Shown piece after piece: positions 1 through 6,240 of a DNA stretch of 13,528 nt. Position 1 is the stretch's first letter. Every line of letters begins with the position of its first letter. The stretch covers positions 1 through 13,528 of the forward strand of contig JBHJOH010000148.1 of NCBI GenBank assembly GCA_050329955.1, written 5' to 3'. The DNA comes from JAOUGY01 sp050329955. Its GTDB lineage: Bacteria > Actinomycetota > Acidimicrobiia > Spongiisociales > ZC4RG35. A program made the position numbers and the translations under genes. The notes under the pieces were generated by a model. It was not told the DNA's origin. It searched no databases and saw only the letters and a list, made by a program, of their open reading frames with translations.

Positions 1-6
1 GCGCCG

Positions 7-195
7 ATGGCGGTACTGATGATCGAATGCCCTGACTGTGGACACACGTACCGCTCGCTCGTGGTGGAAGGCACCCGGGTGCCTTCGGTGTGGGCCTGCT
101 CGGAGTGCGGCGGCCGCAATGCCGTTCCGAAGGGCGGTGCCGACTCCTCCGGGCACCCGTGGGCCAACGCTTGTATGGACGACTGCTGCGGCTGA
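7..195 (+). CDS. Small zinc-ribbon protein (possibly 5'-truncated by the window edge)
   Basis: This 62-residue protein carries a CPDCG pair near its N-terminus and a CSECGG pair about 20 residues later, the usual two-knuckle layout of a zinc ribbon. Its C-terminus adds three more cysteines (CMDDCC). The fold resembles the FmdB-like family of short regulatory or scaffold zinc ribbons, but I cannot assign a function. The frame is open to the left edge, so the ATG at 7, the ATG at 19 (MIECPDCG) or a start outside the window are all possible. It ends with TGA 41 bp before the stop of the convergent flavoprotein gene, with no clear terminator hairpin between them. It might work with an enzyme encoded to the left of the window. 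Confidence 0.6.
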   Translation: MAVLMIECPDCGHTYRSLVVEGTRVPSVWACSECGGRNAVPKGGADSSGHPWANACMDDCCG

Positions 196-236
196 GCCGT
201 TGGTGGGCCGCTCGCCGGGACGCGAAGCGCAGGTGC

Positions 237-2690
237 TCACGCCTTGATGCGCTCGTTGCCCGGGTCGTACATGGGTCGCACCGAGGCCCGGGCCGGGTAG
301 CGGACGCCGGCGATGTCGACCTCCCAGGTACCGGCGTCACACCAGTGCTGGGTGATGGGTTCGTCGGCCTCGATCATGGCGAGACCGACGGCGCCGCCCA
401 GGGTGAACCCGTACGAGGCGGCCCGCAGGTAGCCCACCTCCCGGCCGTTGCGGTGGACCACCTCGGCGTGGAACATGAGCGGGTCGGGATCGGTCACCAG
501 CACCTGCAGCAGGCGGCGGGTGAGCGGCCCGGCCGCCTTCTTCGCCGCGGCCGCCTCCCGGCCGACGAAGTCCTTGTCGAGGTCGACGGCGAAACCCAGC
601 CCGGTTTCGAACGGGTCGTCGGTGTTGTCGATGTCATGGCCGTAATCCCGGTAGCCCTTCTCCATCCGGAGGCTGCCCAGAGCCTTGAGTCCGGTGTGGC
701 GCATGCCGAACCCGGCACCCGCCGCAACCAACCGGTCGTGAACGTGAACCGCCTGTTCCGCCGGCACGTACAACTCGTAGCCCAGCTCCCCGACATAGGT
801 GATCCGGATGCACAGGGCCCGGCCGAAGCCGACATCGATCTCCTTGGCGGTGCGGAACGGGAAGGCTTCGTCTGACATGTCGGTGGTGGTGACCGCCTGC
901 ACGATGTGGCGGCTGGCCGGTCCCTGGACGTTGATCTGGGCGTATCCGGAGGTGACGTCGGTGACGCTGACATGGCGGTCCCCGATGTGGCGCTTCATCC
1001 AGGTCTCGACATGGCGGTGGGCGGTATCGGTTGCCACCACCCAGAACCGGTCGTCGTCGAGCATGGTCACGGTCAGGTCGGCCTCGAGCCGTCCGCCCCC
1101 GTTGAGCCACTGGGTGTAGGTGATGCGGCCCGGCAGGTCGGCCACCCGATTGGCGGAGATGTGCTCCAGCAGCTCGGCTGCATCCCGACCCTGCACCAGG
1201 AACTTCGACATGAACGACATGTCCATGAGGCCCGCCGTCTCCCGGATGGCCCGGTGCTCGGCCTCCCAGTACGGGAACCAGTTCTGGCGGCCCCACGACA
1301 GCCGGTCGATGCGGGGCTCGGTTCCCTCGGGGGCGAACCAGTCCGCCCCCTCCCACCCCGACACGTCGCGGAAGTACGCCCGCCGTTCGGCCAACCGGCC
1401 GTGGATCGGCGAGAGCTTGGCACCCCGGGCGGTCTTCATCGACCGGCCCGGATAGTGCGCCTGGTAAACCATCCCCAGCGACTCGACGGTTCGGGTGCGG
1501 CGGTACTCGGGGTTGGACTGGTAGACGTGCAGGCGGTCGATGTCGAACCCGGTCACGTCGACATCGGGGCGTCCGGTGGTGATCCAATGGGCCAGCACCC
1601 GACCCAGGCCTCCCCCGGTGAGGATGCCGATCGAGTTGAGTCCGGCCGCCACGAAGTAGTTGCGCAGTTCGGGCGCCTCCCCGACCACCGGGGCCAGGTC
1701 GGGGGTGAAGCTCTCGGGGCCGCAGAAGAAGGTGCGCACGCCGATCTCGGCCGACACCGGCACCCGCCCCATCGCCTTCTCGACATAGGGGCCCATGCGG
1801 TCCCAGTCGGGGGCGAGCGTGGTGAACGAGCTGTCGGCGGGGATGCCGTCGACCTTCCAAGGGGCGCACACCGGCTCGAACAGACCGATCATGAGCCCGC
1901 CCACCTCCTCGCGGTAGTACCCGTAGGAGGCCGGATCTTCGATCACCGGCCAGTCCGCCGAGATCCCGGGGATCTGTTCGGTGATCAGGTAGTAATGCTC
2001 GGCGGCCTGCAGGGGGATGTTCACGCCGGAGCGTTCGCCCAACTGGCGGGCCCACATCCCGGCGCAGTTCACCACCACCTCGGTCTCGATGTCACCCGCC
2101 GACGTGCGGACACCCGTCACCGCACCCCGGCGGTGCAGCACCTCCGAGACCGAGACCCCTTCCACGATCCGCGCCCCCCGTCGGCGGGCGGCCGCCGCCA
2201 GCGACATGGTGGCGTCGACCGGGTTGACCCGGCCGTCCTCCTTGACATAGAACCCGGCCCGGACATCATCGACCCGGGCCAGGGGAAACAGCTCGGCCAC
2301 CTCGGCGGCGGAGATCTCGTGAACGTCGACCCCGCAGTGACGGTTGAAGGCGGCGACGCGTCGGAACTCGATGAGCCGGTCGTCGTCGGTGGCTAGCTCC
2401 ACGAACCCGACCGGCTTGAACCCGGTCGCCAGCCCCGATTCCTCCTCGAGTCGCGAGTACAGGTCGGCGGTGTACTTGCGCATCTCGGTCGACGTCTCCG
2501 AGGTCGACCCGAACGTCACCATCAGTCCGGCGGCATGCCAGGTTGTTCCCGACGTGAGCCGGTCCCGCTCCACCAGCACCACGTCGTCCCACCCCATCGT
2601 CGCCAGGTGATAAGCGACGCTGGTTCCGATGATCCCTCCCCCGATCACCACCACCCGGGCCCGGTCGAGAACATTCGGCGCAACAGCCAC
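237..2690 (-). CDS. FAD-dependent oxidoreductase, dimethylglycine/sarcosine dehydrogenase family (DAO + FAO_M + GCV_T domains)
   Basis: The 817-residue length matches dimethylglycine and sarcosine dehydrogenases, which oxidatively demethylate N-methyl amines and pass the one-carbon unit to tetrahydrofolate. An N-terminal Rossmann motif is visible (G17-x-G19-x-x-G22, with acidic E41 at the end of the second strand). GTTWHAAGL follows, with H52 at the position that binds FAD covalently in this family. The DAO domain runs to about residue 375, then an FAO_M linker (about 378-435), then a GCV_T-like folate domain (about 440-700, with YTQWLNGGGRLEADLTV and GELGYELYVP) and its C-terminal barrel to about 800. 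The start is GTG, chosen because AGGAGG lies 4 nt upstream. Cytoplasmic. The exact substrate (dimethylglycine, sarcosine, glycine betaine derivative or other methylamine) cannot be read from sequence. It is transcribed divergently from the eRF1-like gene. Confidence 0.9.
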   Translation of the reverse strand: MAVAPNVLDRARVVVIGGGIIGTSVAYHLATMGWDDVVLVERDRLTSGTTWHAAGLMVTFGSTSETSTEMRKYTADLYSRLEEESGLATGFKPVGFVELATDDDRLIEFRRVAAFNRHCGVDVHEISAAEVAELFPLARVDDVRAGFYVKEDGRVNPVDATMSLAAAARRRGARIVEGVSVSEVLHRRGAVTGVRTSAGDIETEVVVNCAGMWARQLGERSGVNIPLQAAEHYYLITEQIPGISADWPVIEDPASYGYYREEVGGLMIGLFEPVCAPWKVDGIPADSSFTTLAPDWDRMGPYVEKAMGRVPVSAEIGVRTFFCGPESFTPDLAPVVGEAPELRNYFVAAGLNSIGILTGGGLGRVLAHWITTGRPDVDVTGFDIDRLHVYQSNPEYRRTRTVESLGMVYQAHYPGRSMKTARGAKLSPIHGRLAERRAYFRDVSGWEGADWFAPEGTEPRIDRLSWGRQNWFPYWEAEHRAIRETAGLMDMSFMSKFLVQGRDAAELLEHISANRVADLPGRITYTQWLNGGGRLEADLTVTMLDDDRFWVVATDTAHRHVETWMKRHIGDRHVSVTDVTSGYAQINVQGPASRHIVQAVTTTDMSDEAFPFRTAKEIDVGFGRALCIRITYVGELGYELYVPAEQAVHVHDRLVAAGAGFGMRHTGLKALGSLRMEKGYRDYGHDIDNTDDPFETGLGFAVDLDKDFVGREAAAAKKAAGPLTRRLLQVLVTDPDPLMFHAEVVHRNGREVGYLRAASYGFTLGGAVGLAMIEADEPITQHWCDAGTWEVDIAGVRYPARASVRPMYDPGNERIKA

Positions 2691-2955
2691 GAGACCTCCT
2701 CGGAGGGGAAGCTACTCCGCTCACCGCCCGACCGTGGCCACGGCGGGGCATGTTCCTCCCCGGAGGGGGCGCGTCAGGTCTGGCGCGACCAAGTGAACCC
2801 GTCCGACATCGTGAGCAGACCGCTTCGGCCGGAGGGGGCGCCAGGCCCGCGCGACCACTGCGATCCCGTTGCCATTGTCCCCTGGTACGGCGCGTCGCCG
2901 CGCCGGACGATGAGATCGGGTCCGGCCGATGTGTCGGCCCGAGGAGGTCGTCGCC
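2691..2955. promoter_or_regulatory. Divergent intergenic region with repeated CGGAGGGG boxes
   Basis: This 265-bp region separates two divergent genes and has no convincing ORF. The box CGGAGGGG occurs at 2701, 2761 and 2830. The last two head an imperfect direct repeat of about 40 bp (2760-2802 and 2829-2869) that shares CCGGAGGGGGCGC, CAGG, CGCGACCA and CCCGT in the same order. The first two boxes also form short dyads (CCTCC-TC-GGAGG and CCTCC-CC-GGAGG). The layout is compatible with operator sites controlling one or both genes. The leftmost box overlaps the ribosome site of the flavoprotein gene. Confidence 0.35.
2709..2714 (-). promoter_or_regulatory. Candidate -10 box (TAGCTT) for the flavoprotein gene
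   Basis: On the minus strand GTAGCTT lies 18 nt upstream of the GTG start and just before the Shine-Dalgarno. It fits the actinobacterial TANNNT -10 pattern. The same GTAGCTT heptamer precedes the lipoprotein gene. No convincing -35 box is seen, so this is a weak call. Confidence 0.25.
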
Positions 2956-4086
2956 ATGCTGACCCTCGCCGAACGTCTCTCCCGGCTCGAGACCATCGAG
3001 AGCCGTGACGTTCCCGTCCTTTCGGTCTACCTGGACCTGAGACCGGGCGTGACCGAGATGCGAACAGTGACACCCCGGCTGCGGGATCTGCTCTATCCGA
3101 TCAGGAACACCAGCGGTGAGATCGGACACCGGGCGGGTGAGTGCCTGAAGGAATCTGTCGACCGGGTCTTCGACCAGGCATCGACCCTGGAACGTGAGGT
3201 GGGCCACGGGGTGGCCCTGTTCGTATGCCCGCCTCTCGGTCTGGACGAACATCTGGTGGTGTCGCACAGGGTTTGGGATCGGGCGATTGCGAGTGACCGC
3301 CCCTACCTGCGGCCCCTGCGGGCAGTGCTCGACGCCGCCCGACCGACCGCCACCGTGGTCGTGGATGCCAGGAAGACGTCGATCATGGTCACGGCGCTGG
3401 GCGAGATGGTGACCTACGAGGTCATCCCGGGCGAAGAAGTCCGCAAGGCCAACTTCGGGGGATGGTTCGCCCTCGAGGAAACCAAGTCCCGGCGCGGCGC
3501 CGAACATGCCCGCTATCGCCTGTACCGGGCCAGCGCCGAACGTCTCGCCGTGCTGCGCCGAACGGTGGGCATCGAAGCGATCTTCGTGGGCGGCATGCAG
3601 CGCACCGTCGACGAGTTCCTCGGATTCCTCGGTGCACCCGACCGGGAGCTGCTCGACCAGACCTTCGTGGTCGACGTCCACACCCTGAGCGACGCCGACC
3701 TGCAGGCACAGGCAGTCGAGTTGGCAACCACCTGGGAGCGGCGTCGGGAATCGGCACTCGCCGATCGCATCATCGACCAGGCGGCCGCCGGCCAGCGGGC
3801 CGTGGTAGGCCTGCCCGGCACCCTGTCCGCCGCCAACCACCACGCCGTCGCCGAGATCCTCATCGAAGGAGCCGAGTCGACCCCCGGCTGGTGCTGCACC
3901 GGCTGCAGCGCTCTCGCCCTTCACGGTCCCGTCTGCATCATCTGCGGCGGCACCAGCGAACCGGTCGCCGACATCATCGAAGAGCTCGCCTCAGCGGTCG
4001 TCGACGACGGAGGCCTCGTCGTCCACGGCAGCGGAACCGCCATCGACGGCGACCTGGTGGGGGCGTCGCTGCGGTTCAAACCCTAG
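2956..4086 (+). CDS. Bacterial eRF1-like (baeRF family) protein with C-terminal zinc-binding Cys cluster
   Basis: This 376-residue protein has the domain order of bacterial/archaeal eRF1-like (baeRF) proteins. An N-terminal region begins LxxRLSRLETIESRDVPVLSVYLDL, followed by an RNase H-like middle domain (about 130-215, TATVVVDARKTSIMV). The loop after it, FGGWFALEETKSRRGAEHARYRLYR (168-192), sits where release factors and Vms1 carry their GGQ-type peptidyl-tRNA hydrolysis loop. Here two glycines remain but the glutamine does not follow. An L7Ae-like C-terminal domain holds C313/C314-x-x-C317 and C327-x-x-C330, a likely zinc site. M. tuberculosis Rv2629 is a relative in the dormancy regulon. 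A role on stalled ribosomes is inferred, not shown. The ATG at 2956 is chosen over an in-frame ATG at 2929 because GAGGAGG lies 8 nt before it. Confidence 0.75.
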   Translation: MLTLAERLSRLETIESRDVPVLSVYLDLRPGVTEMRTVTPRLRDLLYPIRNTSGEIGHRAGECLKESVDRVFDQASTLEREVGHGVALFVCPPLGLDEHLVVSHRVWDRAIASDRPYLRPLRAVLDAARPTATVVVDARKTSIMVTALGEMVTYEVIPGEEVRKANFGGWFALEETKSRRGAEHARYRLYRASAERLAVLRRTVGIEAIFVGGMQRTVDEFLGFLGAPDRELLDQTFVVDVHTLSDADLQAQAVELATTWERRRESALADRIIDQAAAGQRAVVGLPGTLSAANHHAVAEILIEGAESTPGWCCTGCSALALHGPVCIICGGTSEPVADIIEELASAVVDDGGLVVHGSGTAIDGDLVGASLRFKP

Positions 4087-4087
4087 C

Positions 4088-4213
4088 TACCAGCTGCCAG
4101 CGACCAGCTTCCAGCTCGGAACACGAATCACGGGCAGTCCGACGTCCGACACAAACAGCCCGCATGGAGAGTGGTCGGTTTGAGTTCTGGCTGGCAGCTG
4201 GCAGCTGGAAGCT
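4088..4213 (-). repeat. Dispersed intergenic element, copy 1 (CAGCTGCCAGC arms, GTCGGACGTCGGAC core)
   Basis: The element begins 1 nt after the stop of the eRF1-like gene. Its left arm (4088-4114) is built from CCAGCTGCCAG/CCAGCTTCCAGCT units. Its right arm (4187-4213) is the inverted version, GGCTGGCAGCTGGCAGCTGGAAGCT. Between them lies GTCCGACGTCCGAC (4137-4150). Read on the minus strand, the order of arm, CCAGCCAGAAC, core and arm matches the element at 13314-13428. It resembles a REP- or MITE-like noncoding repeat and contains no credible ORF. Confidence 0.6.
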
Positions 4214-4226
4214 CCTCACAAGGTCC

Positions 4227-4262
4227 CTTTCCCCTGGTTACCGGCTGGTGATCAGGGGAAAG
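4227..4262 (+). promoter_or_regulatory. Leader hairpin upstream of the phosphoribosyltransferase gene
   Basis: CTTTCCCCTG (4227-4236) is exactly complementary to CAGGGGAAAG (4253-4262), giving a perfect 10-bp stem. One G-U and one U-A pair can extend it inside, leaving a loop of about 12 nt. It ends 16 nt before the Shine-Dalgarno AAGGAG (4279-4284) of the next gene and has no U-tract after it. That fits a 5' leader structure or a DNA operator better than a classical terminator. Confidence 0.4.
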
Positions 4263-4289
4263 TGGGGTTGGGCCGAACAAGGAGATGTC

Positions 4290-4955
4290 ATGTTCCACGA
4301 CAGAGTCGACGCCGGACGCAGGCTGGCGGAGCGGATTCGGTCGACGGATCTCGACGACCCTGTGGTTCTGGGCTTGCCGCGTGGTGGGGTGGTGGTGGCC
4401 GCCGAGGTGGCGGAGGCGCTCCGGAGTCCTCTCGACGTGTTGATCGTGAGGAAGCTGGGCCTGCCGTTCCAGCCTGAGTTGGCGATGGGTGCGATCGGCG
4501 AGGACTGGGTGGAGATCTTGGACTGGGCCACCATCGAGGCTGCTGGCGTGACCGATCTGGAGGTGGCCGGGGTCATCCGCAAGGAACGCGCCGAGATGGA
4601 GCGTCGGAGCCTCCGATACCGGGGGAACCGTCCGCCGGTGGCGCTGGAGGGCCGGACAGCGCTGATCGTCGACGACGGCATCGCCACCGGTTCCACGGCT
4701 CGGGCCGCCTGCCGGATCGCGCGTGCCAGGGGCGCTGCCCGGGTGGTGGTGGCTGTTCCCGTGGCCACGCCGCACACCGTGGCGCGCATGGAGCACGAAT
4801 GCGATGATCTGGTTTGCCTGCGCACACCGATCGATTTCGCCGCCGTCGGACAGTTCTACAACCACTTCGACCCCGTGTCCGACGAGGAAGTGGAAGCCGT
4901 GCTGGATCGTTGTGCACGGCGCTTCGAGGCATCACACGGAGGAGCCGAACGATGA
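4290..4955 (+). CDS. Type I phosphoribosyltransferase-fold protein
   Basis: This 221-residue cytoplasmic protein has the type I phosphoribosyltransferase signature ALIVDDGIATGSTA (about 124-137), in which the paired aspartates and the GSTA loop bind PRPP-Mg. An early strand-loop, VLGLPRGGVVVAAEVA, and VRKLGLPFQPELAMGAIGE match the subfamily found as stand-alone proteins or fused to dienelactone hydrolase or erythromycin-esterase domains (for example M. tuberculosis Rv0571c and Rv2030c). The acceptor base is unknown for that subfamily, so I do not call it a purine or pyrimidine salvage enzyme. The ATG at 4290 is preceded by AAGGAG with 5-nt spacing. The frame is open much further upstream, but that stretch overlaps the eRF1-like gene and is a shadow. 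The stop overlaps a downstream ATG (ATGA). Confidence 0.85.
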   Translation: MFHDRVDAGRRLAERIRSTDLDDPVVLGLPRGGVVVAAEVAEALRSPLDVLIVRKLGLPFQPELAMGAIGEDWVEILDWATIEAAGVTDLEVAGVIRKERAEMERRSLRYRGNRPPVALEGRTALIVDDGIATGSTARAACRIARARGAARVVVAVPVATPHTVARMEHECDDLVCLRTPIDFAAVGQFYNHFDPVSDEEVEAVLDRCARRFEASHGGAER

Positions 4956-5156
4956 AAGCTCGAGCACATCCCACCCACGCGCCGTCACCGCCGACTGCTC
5001 AACATCCTCCCCGCCAGGTCAAAGCGCACACCGATGTACGCCGTGGCGCAGACCGGCATCAACCCTGGGTTCCCGCCAGTGGCCTGGTGGGAAGGGGCCG
5101 GCGCAGCGCTCGTCGCAGCTGACCGGTGGCCACACCTGAGCCCGAGGTCCTGGTAG
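4952..5156 (+). pseudogene. Possible small gene with a one-base frameshift at its start
   Basis: An ATG overlaps the phosphoribosyltransferase stop (ATGA) and is preceded by GGAGGAG with 7-nt spacing, which looks like a real translation start. As written, the ATG frame gives a 56-residue Arg/Pro-rich peptide ending at 5122, with poor third-position GC. The neighbouring frame, entered by dropping one A from ATGAAAGCTC, gives about 67 residues ending at 5156. That reading contains MYAVAQTGINPGFPPVAWWEG and has much higher third-position GC (about 53 of 65 codons by hand count). The gene may be frameshifted, mis-sequenced or recoded. I recognise no family in either reading. Confidence 0.3.
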
Positions 5157-5159
5157 CTT
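5154..5159 (+). promoter_or_regulatory. Candidate -10 box (TAGCTT) for the lipoprotein gene
   Basis: TGGTAGCTT lies 6 nt before an in-frame GTG (5166) and 30 nt before the preferred ATG (5190). It fits TANNNT and is identical to the candidate before the flavoprotein gene. If used, transcription would start near 5166 and give either a leaderless GTG start or a short leader containing GGAGGG. No -35 box is evident. Confidence 0.25.
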
Positions 5160-5189
5160 CGCGCAGTGACCCGCTCTGATGGAGGGACG

Positions 5190-6209
5190 ATGGTTGGACG
5201 CCGACGGGTCGTGCTCGGTCTTGTCGGTGTGTCCCTGCTGGTGGCCGGGTGCGGAGCGATCGAGGATCTCGAGGACGACCTCTCCACCATCACCATCCCG
5301 GACGTCACTATCCCCGATGTGACCCTGCCCGATGTGACCCTGCCCGATATCACCCTGCCCGATATCACCCTGCCCGATGTCACCCTGCCCGATATCACGC
5401 TGCCGGAACTGACCACGACGACGACGGTCCTGGCGCAGACAACGACGGCCCCGGCCCAAAGCAGCACGACCTCGGTGGTGGCGATCACTACCACCCAACC
5501 ACCCGCCACCACCACGTCGACGACCACCACCACGCCGACAACCACCACCGGCGAGCCCGCCACGACCCGACCACCCGTCACCACCACGCCCCCCACTACC
5601 GCGTCCTCGACCGCAACGACGATGACTTCCGATGCCACCACCGGACCCTCGACCACCTCGACGATGGTCGTGGCGGCTCCGTCAACCACCCTCCCCGACG
5701 AGACCGAGGAGGAGGGCTCGGGACTGTGGTGGGTGTTGGCGGTGGCGGCCGTGATCGGCGCCGGCATCGCCGCCTGGGCACTCGACCGCTCCCGCAAGGA
5801 AGCGGCGGCGCTCGCCACCCGCCAGGCCGAGTGGGACGATCGGATTCGGGGTTCCTACATCCGCGGTCGTTGGGTGCTCGACCAGTTCGATGAGCGGCTC
5901 CAGGCCGAGCGCTCGGTGGAGGCCGATCCGAGAGGGCTGCGAGCCGGGGTGGAGACGGTGGTCGAAGCCCTCTACCGGCTTGAAGCCGACGCGGTCAACG
6001 TCGACACCAGGGCCATGATCCGGGAGTTGAGCGACGCCATTCGGGGCCTCGATCGGGCGACCGACGTGGCGGCCGGGCTGCTCGCCGGAGGAGAGGAACA
6101 GTTCCCGGTCGAGGCGGCCCGCGCCCGACTCGATGCGGCGCTGGAGCGCTTGGCGGCCACGATCCAATCCGATATCTCAACCGCTGGTTCATCCGAATCC
6201 ACCGGGTAA
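5190..6209 (+). CDS. Lipoprotein with TLPD(V/I) pentapeptide repeats, Thr/Pro stalk, transmembrane helix and cytoplasmic helical domain
   Basis: From the ATG at 5190 the protein has 339 residues. It begins with an RRR n-region and a hydrophobic core ending in the lipobox V18-A-G-C21. Residues 35-74 are eight tandem pentapeptides (TIPDV, TLPDI and similar). A long Thr/Pro/Ser-rich low-complexity stalk follows to about residue 170, then a single transmembrane helix (LWWVLAVAAVIGAGIAAWAL, about 180-199) with a basic DRSRK flank. A charged helical domain of about 130 residues completes it. Topology is inferred: lipid anchor and stalk outside, C-terminal domain inside. The ABC permease starts about 31 nt downstream, so it may be an accessory subunit or sensor for that exporter. 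GGAGGG lies close upstream of ATG 5190; a GTG at 5166 would add 8 residues. No family recognised. Confidence 0.75.
   Translation: MVGRRRVVLGLVGVSLLVAGCGAIEDLEDDLSTITIPDVTIPDVTLPDVTLPDITLPDITLPDVTLPDITLPELTTTTTVLAQTTTAPAQSSTTSVVAITTTQPPATTTSTTTTTPTTTTGEPATTRPPVTTTPPTTASSTATTMTSDATTGPSTTSTMVVAAPSTTLPDETEEEGSGLWWVLAVAAVIGAGIAAWALDRSRKEAAALATRQAEWDDRIRGSYIRGRWVLDQFDERLQAERSVEADPRGLRAGVETVVEALYRLEADAVNVDTRAMIRELSDAIRGLDRATDVAAGLLAGGEEQFPVEAARARLDAALERLAATIQSDISTAGSSESTG
5292..5411 (+). repeat. Eight 15-bp tandem repeats within the lipoprotein gene
   Basis: Eight consecutive 15-bp units encode T(I/L)P(D/E)(V/I/L). The central units are nearly identical at DNA level (ACCCTGCCCGATATC or GATGTG/GATGTC variants), while the first two and the last have diverged. 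This is typical of an array that expands and contracts by slippage, so copy number may vary between strains. Confidence 0.85.
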
Positions 6210-6240
6210 CGTGTCGCCATCGGTGTCTCGGGGGAGCAGC

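Noticed and set aside
906..2396. 496-codon plus-strand ORF opposite the flavoprotein gene
   Set aside because: It is a high-GC antisense shadow; the minus strand encodes a complete, motif-rich enzyme over the same bases.
2266..3924. 552-codon minus-strand ORF
   Set aside because: It runs antisense to the eRF1-like gene, crosses the intergenic region and enters the flavoprotein gene in the wrong frame; it shows no domain-like sequence.
4217..4236. DosR-type operator near the phosphoribosyltransferase gene
   Set aside because: Only one half-like GGGACCTT is present on the minus strand; the matching second half-site is missing.
3462..4289. Upstream extension of the phosphoribosyltransferase frame
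   Set aside because: It overlaps the eRF1-like gene and the intergenic element and gives Arg-rich nonsense; AAGGAG and ATG at 4290 mark the real start.
4985..5818. 277-codon minus-strand ORF rich in Val and Ser repeats
   Set aside because: It is the antisense shadow of the Thr/Pro-rich stalk and pentapeptide repeats of the lipoprotein gene.
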